Origin: Styela clava
Lineage: Eukaryota > Chordata > Ascidiacea > Stolidobranchia > Styelidae
DNA length: 64,000 bases
Direction of reading: 5' to 3'
NCBI RefSeq assembly: GCF_964204865.1
Contig: NC_135250.1
Location: forward strand, 24,295,395 to 24,359,394
Shown: positions 1 to 13,200 of the stretch, piece by piece
How the letters are laid out: every line of letters begins with the position of its first letter
Numbering within the stretch: position 1 is the first letter of the stretch
Made by a program: the position numbers and the translations under genes
The notes under the pieces: model-generated
Databases searched by the model: none
What the model was told of the DNA's origin: nothing
Seen by the model: only the letters and a program-made list of their open reading frames with translations

Positions 1-36
1 TCGCTGAGGCCCGCGGGCAACGAGTTTGACACCTCT
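1..36. mobile_element. Terminal fragment of a hAT-type DNA transposon, cut by the window edge
   Basis: The first 36 bases end in GAGTTTGACACCTCTG, preceded by a GCCCGCGGGC-type block. This is the usual look of a hAT terminus (mirror of CAGNGGTGTCAAACTC followed by a GCGGCCC block), and it resembles the right end of the nested hAT at 3351-4545. The rest of the element lies outside the window, so family and length cannot be given. Confidence 0.4.
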
Positions 37-280
37 GTTCATTCGAATCGGACATTTCGGTCTTTCATATGTATAAAATCTTACGTTGGTCGAAGCAATG
101 TTTCTACGAAAACGTTTTTCATATGGAGAGCGTTTCGTAGCTACAGTTTCTTCTGTAATCTGAAAGGCTCTTGCGTTGACAGTTGTTTATCCGCAAAAGA
201 TATGTCGCTATAATTTCAGATGTTCTTTTTGCCGTGATCATTCGATAAAGATTTGGTGATATGTAGCCCCACATGTGAAA

Positions 281-345
281 TGTGACAAATTAAATGGTAT
301 GCTTTCGAATTTCGAGAAATGCAGAAATATTGCAACTCCCATCAG
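281..345. mobile_element. hAT-related internal fragment
   Basis: This stretch matches, with scattered mismatches, the reverse complement of about 3652-3725 inside the nested hAT element; both share GACAAATTAAA, GCAGAAAT and CAACTCCCAT in the same order. It looks like an older fragment of the same transposon family. No reading frame is preserved. Confidence 0.3.
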
Positions 346-376
346 GGGCGTAGCCAGGAATTTTCAAAGGGGGGGT
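343..376. mobile_element. CAGGGGCGTAGCCAGG-type transposon terminus
   Basis: The motif CAGGGGCGTAGCCAGGA followed by a short G run is a terminal sequence seen on many invertebrate non-autonomous DNA transposons (recognised from memory). An inverted partner was not found. A same-strand echo, AAAGGGGG with TGCTGGCT, occurs at 1256-1282 and includes a 17-base G run, so this may be a rearranged copy. Confidence 0.3.
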
Positions 377-2000
377 TCTGAAATTTAGGTGTGTACGAAA
401 TGTCGCCCAACTTGAAAATAGTATGTGTACCAGGTTAGGGTTCAGGTTGTGCGTCATCTTGGTACGAATACTTTCGGAGCGCTGAAATTTGTAATTGCCA
501 AGTTTGACAGCAACAGGTGGTCTATGTGTGATACAGAATGTTTCTAGAAATCGAAACTGAATATGTCAGGATTTGCCAGGAATAAGGGAATCAAATGGAA
601 ATTGCGGACTGAATGGATGTTTCTCCGAGCATCGACTTTCTTGTTTACTTCGGGACATTGGCCAATCAGCAAGATGCAAAGAGTGACGTGATTTCGCATC
701 CGCTCAGACACTTTTCTCGCCGAGACTGATTTCAGGCGTCGTCGTACACATTACCTCGTTTTCGCGTTTTCGAAATCTATTCGTTAATTATTAGTTCTGT
801 TTCGGATATTTAAATGTAAATCAAATAATTCAATGATCACTTTGCCTTCTTATAAGTTTCAGTTTAACTGCAGTAATAAAAAATTAGTGTAGAAATAGCT
901 GTAGTGTAGCTAGTGTAGCAATAGACTATACTAGGCTAAAATTCTTCACCGGTACTTTTACAAAACAGATTGTTGAATGCTATGAATCAGAATAATGGTT
1001 TGAAGCAAAATACCCCATTTTACAGGCGCCAACTCGCAAAACCACTCTTTAAATAAGCACCTAAAATTTTGCGATGGTAAGGTATAGGAAGAAATTTACG
1101 GGGGTCAAAGGTCGGGGAAAGGTCCATAAATCGCCTTATTCAGTCACAATCACGTCGCTTCTACTTGACGGCATCCGGAACCATAAAGTTTTATGCGCTT
1201 ATTCGGCGCGTGGCAAGTCGCGCCGCGCCTATTAGTCGTCGTTTTCACACATTCCAAAGGGGGGGGGGGGGGGGGTGCTGGCTTTCTATATTTTTGGTCG
1301 GGAGTATATGCTAACTAAATAGGTTTAATAAAAAACTAAAAACGGAATGAGGAATCTATTACCCTAGGTTGGCTCTCGCTGATAACTAATTATTAATGTT
1401 ATGGCCGAACTATATAATTCCTGTCGGGTGTTTTTTTGCAACCAGCCAAACAGTATTACAAAAAATGCTGCCTATATGTCAGAAAATTACACTCCCGTAT
1501 CTCAAAATTTGGTAAAATTCGATAATCAATCAGTCTGCAGTTGTTTTATAAACATAAATTTAAAAAGAAAGCTGACCAATTCAAACAGATTTTCGACTGG
1601 ATATGGAAGGGAAAATACCACAATTCTTGCTTGCTATGTCCGCAGGTTGTGTCTGTCGGTGACAATCTAAAGCGGCATTTTCTCTTTATGGCCCTTCCTC
1701 CGTTATGAAGAGTTTGAAAACTTATAGACTAAACTCAGTGAAATAGCTTATATTTATTGCTTGTGGCATACCTTTTTATTGGTTGAATATGCGATATTAT
1801 CGCCAACCCAAGAAAACACATGTATATAAGGTTAAAAGCGGAATATATCAAGCCTGGATCAGACATGGTTTAGCACTTAATCGGGTGTGAAAAATTTTAA
1901 ATACCCCATGGCCTGGGATACAAACTCATGTGGCCTGGCTCTGAATTTGATGTAGCCTGGCCCTATTTTAGTGGCCTGGCCCCGAAGACAAATAGTGCGT
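377..2000. other. Intergenic DNA with no supported gene
   Basis: No reading frame here looks like a protein. Two local features stand out. One is a 17-base guanine run at 1259-1275. The other is a group of four GCCTGG motifs spaced about 18-24 bases apart at 1908-1982, a small degenerate tandem array directly before the transposon at 2014. The ORF at 1401-1670 has no family signature. Confidence 0.4.
421..482. mobile_element. Half-copy of the CTCC-GAAGT TIR repeat family
   Basis: Reverse-complemented, the segment reads GCGCTCCGAAAGTATTCG, then ACCAAGATGACGCACAACCT, then CTAACCTGGTACACA. These blocks are shared in the same order with the perfect fold-back at 44303-44402, so this is a diverged half copy of the same short element. 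Confidence 0.45.
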
Positions 2001-2006
2001 ATGTAT

Positions 2007-5000
2007 ATCTGAACAATGACATTAAACAACATGATGCGCAACTCCGGCATTTTTGTCCGAAGATCGTATTCGATAGCACGCTCCAATGCACATACTTGAC
2101 GAGACGAAAACGAGCGGATGTGTGCTGCTTTCAAGGCTGAGCACGAATGGTGTTCGTGCCTGCTTTGACAGTTGTTGTCGATTTTAATGATATTTTTGAA
2201 AGTTGGGGTAAAAAGAAATCGGTAAAAGGTAAGGTGAATACTATTGTTGTATATCACACCCGGGCATCGCACTGTTAAGTACATGTGGGAAAGCCAGCCT
2301 TTGTCAAATACTACGAAGTTATTAAATCAGTACGGTACGTAGTTGCCCATTTGCCGAAATTACATATTTACTTACCCCTTATGGTTTCAAATAGTTCATG
2401 CACCTCCAGTTAGATTTTTTTAATCAGTGAGGATATATACTCATTGTTGATTGCTGCTCATTGTAACATACTATTACGCATTCACTTTTATTTGCGTATT
2501 GAATCAAAGTGTTAACAAGTTCACCTAACATTTAACTCATACCTGTCTATATTGTATAGTCTGATTTCTCAAGTATTTGGAGCCACGAATGCTTGTAATT
2601 TTCTGACTAAACCCTTTTATTAGTTGGTTTATATACCAAATTCAGTAAAATATTTTTTAAATAAAACATGAGATATTGGATTTATTAGCTTTTCCATTCT
2701 GAATCATATAGACTGCTTTATTTATTCTTAACGAAAATTAATAAATCTCCTCTCTTTCTTCAGATGTGAAAGTTGTGGACAAACCTGTCTAAGCATTGTG
2801 AGACTCTTGCAGCACAAGAGGCAATAGCAGAAATAGTAAGTATATCAATCAAGAAATTAAGCCGACATAAGGCAAAACTTTCAACTATTCGTCTAATCTC
2901 AATTTCCTATTATTTATTCACAGGACAACTATAGCAGACGGGGAGATATCAGAAGTCTGGCGACATATCAGTGACAGTGTGATTCCAAGAAATATAATGC
3001 ATTTGAAAATAGAAAATTGCAATAGAAAAACAACCTATGGAGGCATGCAAAGACATTTGACCCTCCGGTAGAGTTGTGTATGGCCCCCACATCCTGCAGG
3101 GCTTGAGGTAAATAACTAAAAATTCCAAAGCGTAAGATTGCATAAGCGGTCTTATTTGTAAAAAGGCACAAAACACGCCAGACATACTTAAAACAGCTTT
3201 GGAAATGAGGATTACGGGTACCTCACTGCACCTGTGTTATATTTGGTTCATCAACTTTTGGTAGTACTATAGAAGAAATTCCGGAAGGGGTATAATCATC
3301 ATTCATGATAAAATACTATCATATATTTTTTGAACAACTTCAATCTAGACCAGGGATCTCAAACTCGCGGCCCCAGAGAACTTCCAGTGCGGCCCTCGAA
3401 CGTTTAACAATAATTGTAATAGTATTTTGGAAGTTTTTTTTTTTATCTAAATGTAATAGATTTTTCAAACCTTCTAAAGTGAAATTGATTATTCACACAG
3501 AAAACAATTTACTGAAAGTAGTTTTGGAATATTGATTTTTTTTGTCCACATTTTGACCCTATTAAGAATACACATCAAGCTAGCAAAAGAATACTTGAAT
3601 AAAACACTTGAGTAATTAAATTAAACGCAAAGTACATGAAGAAGGTGGCATTTTCGAAGAAAATGGGAGTTGTAACATTTCTGCTCTTCACAAAATTCTG
3701 AAGCACATTGTTTAATTTGTCATATTTCCATCAATACAATCAAAAAACACAACAAGCTCAGCAGTCAATATGACAAATTCGAAGACCAACTTCGAACAGA
3801 AAATTTCCATGTGTTTGTATATTAATATAATTATACAACGACTTAGTAACTAAAAATCAATATCAATAATAATTCAAGCAATCCTATGCCACGCAATGTA
3901 GTGCGAAATGTCTTGTCGAAAAAATCTGTCATTTGTTTTTTTACTGATCTATACATGAAATGATAAAAGTAACTTTTTTGCATTACTGGAATTAATTAGA
4001 CATTCGTAGAGATCCAGATAAACCCATGATCATGTGGCCTCGTTAGTTAGAGTTGGTACTATAAAATCATTTCAGACTGGCCTTAGTATGCTGGTGACAC
4101 AAAAAAGATGCCAAACGCCAGGACAAATGTAATTATTAAAACATTGAGTTTATACTGTAGTATTTTGTGTTAATTTTAGGTTCATATATTTAGATTAAGT
4201 TATTTTTAGTGTATGTATTATTCTTTCCTTATTCAAAGCTTGTTCAAAAATGATTTTGATGGTTGTACATAGAATTTTACGATTTTTTATAATAAATACT
4301 GTAACTTGCAAATGTTGCAATAATAGTGGAATGCAAATATTAATATGTAATTGCATTTGAAATTGAAGAAAATAATAAAACTTAATCCAACTGTTTAGTT
4401 GCATCACAATATCTGTCACAAACTAAAACTATCCTAAAAATATCTTTCAAGTATACATTATCAAAAACTGTTTGCGGCTCTTTTTACAATTTTCAAAATG
4501 CAATGCGGCTCTCGAAAACCCATGAGTTTGACACCACTGATCTATTCTAGACGATTCAAGCATTGCTTTGGGAAATTATATCACTTCAATTAAATTGAAA
4601 TAATCTCGCTATATTAAATACAAAATCGTTGCTATCATAAAGGTAAACCAATTCAGCCACTCGAAATATACTGGCCTTCACAAAGCAATGGAGGCAAAAT
4701 TGAGAGTTCATGAACTATGAACATTTGTTCTTTTCTTTGTCTTGAACTTTCCATACTCCACAGCCCCTATTAGTTTTTTTTAATTTTAATTACCATGTGA
4801 TGGTCATACATATCTTTAACTTGTATTTTCTGTCATGATGTATTATCTCAATGTGCCAAACTATTAATTAGTGTGCATATTTTGCTTCCAGATGACATAA
4901 ATGTATTGTCATGTTTATTACCTCAGCTTGGAGTATTGACAAGAAAAAGGTGCCAGTAAATTAGGTAAAAAAATTTTCAACTCATTGTTATAATCAGAAT

Positions 5001-5837
5001 TCACAATCAATAGGAATTATAAACAGCCAACAATCAGTGAGAATTATATGCGAAATCCCTCAGAATAAATTTGTCTAAAATCGGAGGAAGGCAAAAAATA
5101 TAGGTAGTTTCCATCCACACAAGCATTTCAAGAAGACTTGCTCGAGCCAAACTAAATGAGCATCGTCAGGTGATCGGTAAGGCTGCAAGTTGAATTCAGC
5201 CCTGCAACCTCCTGCATAGAAGATAATATTAATTAGTGGGCTATGAGCTAAATTCCTAAATTTAAACAAACCTATCTACGATGCATTATGTACCAGCAAT
5301 GTTACCTACGATTAACTGAATATGTAATATGTCTAATAAATTCACCTACAAAAGCAAGTTCGATAGGTGCAAACTTTGTGTTATGGAATAGTATCGCAGC
5401 ACAGTTTTGTATGACACCCTCTTTAAATGAAATTTCAATGATTAAGCGCAAACATTAAAATTACTAACTTTGAACTTTGTCATTATCTGCAAAATGTTCC
5501 ACACAAATCTTTCCGCTATCGCGTTTGTAATCTTCTCTGATAAAAAAAAAACGTCTATGATGTCCAGAATTGCTCTTTACAGCTTGCCTGTTATTCCAGC
5601 TTTCCAAGTAAGCAAAACTTCTTAGATATAGAGATTATTTTGTTTCGTTACAGGCGCAAAAAGGCAGGTACTACACGTAAAAAAGACGCCGAGTAGCAAG
5701 AGCGAGCGGAAAACGGACGCGAAAGGCGACGAGAAATATGTGCATTGGAGCGTATCATGAAATACAATGTTTTGCCTGTAGTCTTATGGAGTGACGTCAG
5801 AGTTGCCTATCATGTTGTTTAATGTCATTGATCTGAA
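2007..5837. mobile_element. TIR transposon copy A (3.8 kb) with 7-bp target duplication
   Basis: The element proper is 2014-5830. Both ends read inward as CAATGACATTAAACAACATG, and the next bases stay similar for about 100 positions (GCTCCAATGCACATA recurs in both arms). It is flanked by the direct repeat ATCTGAA at 2007-2013 and 5831-5837, a 7-bp target-site duplication. A second copy lies inverted at 23646-26325, and homology stops exactly at the same termini. No transposase is recognisable, so this copy is non-autonomous or decayed. Seven-base duplications are unusual; P-like, Dada-like or atypical hAT assignment cannot be decided by eye. It contains a nested hAT at 3351-4545. Confidence 0.75.
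3344..4552. mobile_element. hAT transposon nested in copy A
   Basis: The left end reads CAGGGATCTCAAACTCGCGG and the right end, reverse-complemented, CAGTGGTGTCAAACTCATGG, both typical hAT termini. The flanks TCTAGAC (3344-3350 and 4546-4552) fit the NTCTAGAN target preference of Charlie-like hAT elements; a few extra bases (ATCTAT) sit between the right terminus and the duplication. No intact transposase frame was found. The inverted copy B holds the same left end at about 24985 but lost the right end, so this insertion predates the duplication of the host element. Confidence 0.65.
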
Positions 5838-8790
5838 TAAAAACACATTCTTGTAATTGGAGAGGCGTACGGTACTAAAATGAAACATTTATCTAGATTC
5901 TAGTCTGTGTGACGTTAAATTGACTGAACGAGACATATATTAAATACTTACCATAAAACTCGAATTAAGAAAAATATTCCGCATTTTATTCAGAAAATAT
6001 CAATTTAAATCATTTGAAGGTTGATTCGGCTTCAATGTGAGAAGTTATTGCTTACGTGCCCCTTTTTTATTATCCTCATATTTATGTTTCCTAATATGCA
6101 TTATCGTGGAGTAATTCTGCATAAATTCTCTAAAGTTTGACAAATGAGGCTGTCGGGCATACTTGCGCTTGCGTACCGGTAACTTCTGAAACAGGACACC
6201 AATTTCTCTGAGCAAAAGAATATAGCAGACAAACATCAGTCTTGTCGTAATACGATGGTTTTTTCCATGAATAAAAGGAAACTGCAGAATTTTAGATAAA
6301 TTATCAGGTTATATCGTTCACTCAAAGTTGATAGTTCGATGCTAATAAAATTTATTGCTTATTAACTTCACACAACACCAAGTCTGAGTGTTTCAAGCAG
6401 TGGCGTAGATTCTATCGCTGATTTTACTGGCGACGTTAATGATAATATAGTTCAGTTTAAGTTGGTGGTACTAATTTTTAAGCAAAAATAAAAAAATAAA
6501 ACGCAGTCTTGAAAAATGAAACATGATTTTCGGTAGTTACCGTATACTCATTAGCGGCTGTGAATCGGGTTTACTTATTTGATTATGATGATCCCGTTAC
6601 AAAATTTTCGTTTTTCTGGCCTAACGTAGTTTCGTGGGCAAAATGAAAAGGCATGCATACAGTAATCATAAACTGCGAACCGGGCTCTCAGAGTTAACAC
6701 AAGCTCAACTTTTTTTATCCGAGTATACTATGATAAAATACATTTCAAGTTCCTATATGAACTTTACCCACTGTGTTCCTAATTTCTATACAGAATTCCA
6801 TTTGAATCATAACCTACATTTTTTATTTACACTCTATGAACTTTTTTTATTGCTGATGCTATGTCCAAATGTAAACCCATTTACAGCAGACGAACATAGG
6901 TCAGGTGGAGCCTTGATTGCCTTATCAGTCTTGCATACTGAGTGACCCACACCAAACAATGAACAACCCATTGCTATTAGTCAACCGATTTTCTGTAGAC
7001 TCAAAATTTCTCGCGGTAATGATAACATCTCTCTCAACATTTTTATGTTTTTTGATGAACACACACAGCTCACATTCTTGATCGTTGATCTAAAAATTCG
7101 AAAATTACGGTTTTCATGAGTAACCTCGACATTTAAAATTCGGTAATTCAAATTACAAATCTGAAATCTAGCTGTGATAAAATACAGTATAGAAGCATGC
7201 ACACCAAGACATTATGATGCATCACTTACAAAACAATTTTAAATTTTTATGGAGAAATTGATTTGTTTTGTCAACCAGAAAACAAGCAAAGGTACAATAA
7301 AATATATACAACAGCTACTCGGCATGGATTTGGATGCGCGATACGATACGGATACGACCATAAGGTCAACAGTGTCAGCTCTCGCCAAATTCACTATAAA
7401 TATTCACAGTTAATGGCATAAATTCTCTTGCAGATTAGTAGTCAGGGAGTTAGAAAAAAACAAATATTCGGTTGAGTCAACATTCATATATTCGATATGG
7501 TTAATTCATTTAGGGAACAATTTATAACAAGTTGACCATTTCATAGGCGGACAGAAAATAGGGATCACTAAATTTTTACGAAACTATAATGACTTCTACC
7601 ATGTTCTGCTGAACATGAACCACTTCAAAATATATTCAGGACAGTAAATTATCAAATTTTATCCAACCCAGCAGGAGCAAACATTTTTCAAAAATGAAAT
7701 TTCTCTTCAAATTGAAATAGTCAGAAGAAGGATCGTTAATGCCATGTTGTTTTTGACATATTAAAACTAAATAATATATTAACATAATCTTTGTAACTTT
7801 TTAGAAAAATTACCAAAAATTAAGAAAATGAATAAAATAAGGAAAAATTCATGAACTATTTGAACTTGAGTTTGAATAAAATCAAGCAACTGGGTGCTCA
7901 AGAAATCGAGATATTGATGTTGCAAATTCAAATTTTGAAAGTATTTAAGTTAAGGTAGAAAATTGAAGTTACCCGATAATAAAATAGAGAGAACTCATGG
8001 CCAAATCACAAGCAGCATTGTCTTCGTCAGATAAGAGTATGATCGAAAATTTTCACCATTACTACACTACATTAATTTCCATGCTAAATATACACAATGA
8101 AAAGACAATATTATAATTAGACAGCAAGATTCAATCATCAAAGTAAATAGGAATATGATAAGCTTGATTAAAAGCGAGCAAACAATACACTTCAATGCCA
8201 ATCATGGGTATTTGATAGAACATGGTACATTGCAGGCTAATTTCTTTCATCAGATAATATATCAATGTTTATATCTCCGCATTCTATGGGTATACCAATG
8301 GTACATACAGCCTATTGGTACAATTCTAGTGAATTTATTCTAAGTGAAGTGAAATTTAATTCATATTTATTTTTGATGTTGTATTCATACCAAAATGGCT
8401 CTGAATTTCTCTTCAAAGTGAAGAGGAGGAATTGCATCCTAAAGTAGATTTCTTGCTTTAACATTTGAGATATTTTTTTCAATAAGTCAATATAATAGAT
8501 TTGCTAATATTTCGAACCAAAATAATGATGAATTACATTACAGGAGACTTACTTAGTGAGCGACCTAATAAACCTGACATATATAAATAAAATTAGTATT
8601 GATTTAATTTATTCAAAGTTCCAAGTACAGGTGAAATAAATGCATTTTAAAGCATGTAAATTTATAAAAATTTAGCTCTTTATATTTGCTTGAATTTAAC
8701 ATTTAAGTAAGACTATTATATTCAAATGAATTCTACAATATACATGTTTTATCTCCACTACTGGGTACCCTGATGATTTTCAGAAAATGT
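5838..8790. other. Intergenic DNA with no supported gene
   Basis: This AT-rich stretch lies between transposon copy A and a short MITE. The longest frame, 6634-6945 on the plus strand (103 codons), opens on a GTG, has low-complexity composition and carries no motif I recognise. I see no splice-flanked exon with convincing coding character. Confidence 0.4.
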
Positions 8791-8973
8791 GACAGGGTGA
8801 CCATCAAAGAACAGAACCCAGGTCATTTTGAACATACTAAAAAGAACATAACTTTTGTGCAAAGCTTCTAGATACTGAAACTTCCTTGTACAATCATAGA
8901 TAATACAGAAGTTCAAGTGTTGAAAAAAATTTGAAAAGTATTTATTGGTTCTATTTTATGGGTCACCCTGTGA
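8790..8973. mobile_element. Short MITE with CAGGGTGACC termini
   Basis: The ends CAGGGTGACC (8793) and GGTCACCCTG (8970) are inverted repeats of each other, flanked by TGA on both sides, consistent with a 3-bp target duplication. The interior includes GTGCAAAG and TACAATCATA blocks that recur in the same order at about 39060-39200, so it belongs to a dispersed family. It lies well beyond the predicted 3' end of huntingtin. It is non-coding. Confidence 0.5.
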
Positions 8974-9895
8974 TGTAACTAGCATTTTAAAAAAGCCTCA
9001 CACAAGAATATCAATAACTGATAATTCAAACAAAGATATGACAAAAAAATTGCACAATAAAAATTAATGAAATAACAATAAAATTGGTTCAAATCAAAAT
9101 TTTAATAACAAACAAAATCTATTTTCATAGAATTCGAACATCTTGCTTTTTAATTGGTAGGCCCACCGAACAGTTTTGAGTGTAATAGCCAAAGGTGCAT
9201 TTACTGGAAACATACTCAATTTTTTCGGAATATATATGAAAGAATATAATGAACCTTCAAAAAGCAGTATATAAGCAAAAAAATAATAATAATTAAAAGG
9301 CTCTTGAAACAAAATTAAACATTATTTTCACAAATAAATGGAGTTCAAAGAAATCTAATGCAATTAACAGGCCTCTTTATGAGTGAAATGCACTGTAGCT
9401 GTAAAAGATAGCCAAAAACAAAAAAAATTTACTATACTGAATATGGATTATCACATATAACCCAAATTTGTTTGTCAGATAAATTTTCAAAAGTCAAATC
9501 GTAAATCTATAGAAACTGAATTTGATAATGTACAATTGTTGAGATAAACAAACAGCAGCATAGATGCTTAAAACAACATAATTTTAAAAGAAATTTCCTC
9601 TATTTCAGTTAGACTCAAAATTTGGAATCTTTTCAAATATTCTATTCATTTTGGACATGCTTAATTACCGATAATATGAGTAGCACAGAACGACAAAATA
9701 GAGTATCCAGAATATGTATAAATATTGTTTACCATAGCTGTGCCCTAGACAGGTGTAGTTTGAAATTAAAAACTGCCATTATGAGCTCAGAATCATAATT
9801 TTCATACAAAATAAGCCAAATTGATTGCTACGTATCAAGTCTAGGTGGTATTCAGAAAATATGGGAACTATCAGAACCATGCTTATGAAGGACGT

Positions 9896-9901
9896 TTTAT
9901 T
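9896..9901 (-). promoter_or_regulatory. Candidate poly(A) signal of HTT
   Basis: The first AATAAA on the minus strand after the huntingtin stop lies about 350 bases downstream. It is the simplest candidate for 3' end formation; transcript data would be needed to confirm its use. Confidence 0.3.
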
Positions 9902-10250
9902 GGCTTTGAAATTAGAATTCTATCTGCATAATTTTCAAAAGTATCTATAATTTTTAGGCATCAAAAAATTAGCCAAAAAGGGTCATTATCAATATCGACC
10001 AAAGATATAAGCATGTCTTGAGTCTGTGGAATTTGGAACATAATTATAGGAACCATCAAAATTATGCTTATGCAGGACATTTTGAACTCCTTGATATGAA
10101 TAATTGATAATTTTGCTCTCAAATTATTAGCTGGACAATGAACATAGTGGTATAGTATGATTTAGACATACACAATTGTGGAACATATTCAATAACAAAC
10201 AATTTTGAAGAGAAGGTCAAAAATATATTATAATATAGTGATGTCAAAAA

Positions 10251-13200
10251 CTATGTAATATCTATATCAAGTTTATTTATCAATTCAAGCATAATATGGT
10301 ATGGATTGTCTGGTTGTGCAACAGCTTTAAAAATCGAATGGAATGAGCGTCTGTCCAGTTCAGCTGATAATTGATTTGTATAAAAATCTTTCGCTGAAAT
10401 GTAAAATTTTTCAAAATTTGCTTCAGATGGTGGAAGGTGCATTTCACTCAATACGATCGGCAGTAAAGAATTGATCCAGTGATTTGTAGACGCACTGACA
10501 AAGATGCAAGTTAAGCACCATATTGCAGTAGATATCGGAGTTCTTTGAGTAAAATTTCCGAGTGATAACATTACCCATTCTGAAACAACAGCGCTTTCGC
10601 CTCGGCTGTGTAATATTTGAAAAACATGATGAAGTAAGGTAGCAATAAGGTCTGGGAAAGGATGGAGACTCGAAACAAATTCACCGATCACTTTATTCAT
10701 CATATCTTGAGTAGAAAAGAAACTGTCCAATAATAGCGGCAGAACATGAATCAAAACTATTGACTCTTGAGGAAATCCACATTTAATTTTATCGAAAAGT
10801 AAAGTAATTCTTTCCATAGACAAAAGCCTTGATTCTATTGTTTCATCCTCTGTGGAGCTTGTTTCCGAAACTCTCATCAATCGAAAATACATGCATGTGA
10901 TTGTTAAATTTAACGAAGTTAAAACACGAATAGATGATTCACTAGCTGTGAACTGATCAACGGCTAACTTAGCAATAGCGTCACAATCACTGCCAGACAA
11001 ACTATAACTAGTTATAAGCGTTTCCAGGCTTCGTAATATCGACACGTAAACATCATTCGGAACATAATTTAATTGTGGTGAACCCAGGATACTTATTGCT
11101 CCTTGTATAAATGTTTTAGTATGAGCAGGTGTCAAAAAATCTTGCCAATTTTTGATGAGAAAAAATCCGACCGACACGACATTGCGTAAAAACTGTTGTG
11201 AATAGAAAACCACACCAGAATTGATGATCTTGAACTTGTCGCACACAAACTTCGATATCAAGCTGACTAAAGGACGAGCATATTCTTTCAACTCACACTC
11301 GAGGATGTAAAGAGCACCATACAAAGCAAACGTTGGACAAGAAATCAATGTTGATCCTAATGCAGATTCCATCATTCCTTGTAGTATATCGCAAATCTTT
11401 TTATTAATTCCAAGCACAGCACCGGATTTACACATTCCCAATACAAGATATTGCAGCATAATGTCATCTTCCGGAGGCTGAACTAGCTGCAGCGAATTCA
11501 AAGATGTGAACATCCATTCAAATTGTTGACGCTCTGTGAAAAAATCGGACACAAGAATAAGAGAATGAATGCAATCGCACAAAAACTGACGCGGAAGTCG
11601 CATCACAAATGAAGGAGCATTCCCAGACTGCTGATTCTGCGGTGACATTGCACTCGCTGAACGGAACCATTCGGAAAAAAGATCGATTAGAAATTGTACG
11701 CAAGAGTGAGCATCGACAGAATTTTGTTCTACTCGTACACGAGGAGGGGAGGGAGTAATGACGTTCATTTCCGTTGCTACATCACTGGCTTCACTGTTCA
11801 AATCATCACTGGAAGTTACAGCACCAAAATTCTCATCATCACTCGAGAGTTCACTTGTTTCCTCTTCTAGAGGTGAAATATCATGTAACATCCTAAAGGA
11901 CTTCACCGACCTTTGACCTATGCCGTAATAAAGCGGTTTCATCTCTCGTCTTTCAGGATTTGCATACAACCTTGATTTGAAAACATCATTGGGTACTGAA
12001 GAGGATTCTGCAACTTTCAAGTAGTTTGTCGCAAGTTGAAAAAAATCGAAGGTTTCGTGAAGTTGATCACCAAAAATGACATCTCTAAGAGCACATTCTA
12101 TAGTACATTGTATAACGTGAAGATCATGGCCTATTTTGGTTTCTGGCAACACAGGAGACGAAACACGAGGAATATTTTGAAAAGCACCTAATGCAGGTTT
12201 CCCTCCATGCGGTTTCATACAAGTATTCATGACTAGAGCTGTAAGACCACGAATAGTTAAACAACTAATTTGTATGGCGTTTTCATCAAGTGGCGTGGCA
12301 TTTTGACTGCTATCTCCAATAGGTTGAGAAACTAGGACACCCAACAGACTAGTCCATGTCTCTTCAAATTGCATTCTACTGATCCAACCTAGACTGTTAA
12401 TGCGACCAATATAATCCTTTAACATGTCTTTTTCTTGTAAATATTCGCCAGGTGGTACATGTGATAAGCTTTCAATTTCTTTCTCGTTCATATCGTTTTT
12501 GAATAGGAGTTGAGGAACACGTGCAAGATTATTGAAAAAAGGATGGCAGAGCACAAGTTGAACAGCCCGCTTAAATGGGGCATTCAAAACAGCTGGAATA
12601 ATATCTAATCCAGAATTTGATATTTTATCAAACAGTCTGCAAGTTTTAACCACAGCGAATATAGGGGTTGATTTATTGTTTAGACAACGATATGGGGATT
12701 TTGAATCATCAAAATGCTTATTGGCAACTTGAATATTCCCTGCGTATGCTTCATAGAGCAAGTTTAGACAATTCGCAATAGTCAAAGAATAAGATAGATT
12801 GTCATTTGCATAAAACTGCTTCTGAATTTCAGGCTTCTGTTGTAACACTTGTTGCATAAACTCGAGGCAAACTGATTGTGCATCAATTTCAATTTTCATT
12901 CCATGAAGAATGGAACATATTATGAGTTCATGGCATCCAACAGCCAAACGTAACAAATTTTCGCTCAAAGTGTCAAGTTTTTGAAATGGCTGACCCACAA
13001 TATTCTTCCAAATGAGACACCTTGTAAACGCTTTGCAAAGAAGAATCATCAGATCTCTGTTTTCTCTCTTCTCAAATACAGAAAACAGTTTTTGCCAGTA
13101 AGCTGAAAGTGCAGGATAATTTTGATCGTCAATCACAAAAGTTGGCTTGTCAAAATCTTTTGCAAAATCTGTAATGGGGGTAGGTGGTAACTGTCGCATA

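Noticed and set aside
1401..1670. 89-codon ORF on the plus strand
   Set aside because: Random-looking composition, no motif and no splice signals; lies in repeat-rich DNA.
1877..2284. 135-codon minus-strand ORF, also seen at 26055-26366
   Set aside because: It is similar at both sites only because both are ends of the same transposon; homology stops at the element boundary and the frame runs into different flanks.
4195..4419. 74-codon ORF as a transposase piece
   Set aside because: Low-complexity hydrophobic translation without hAT motifs; recurs at 23980-24144 only because the element is duplicated.
6634..6945. 103-codon ORF on the plus strand
   Set aside because: Begins at GTG and shows no domain or splice context; probably chance or transposon debris.
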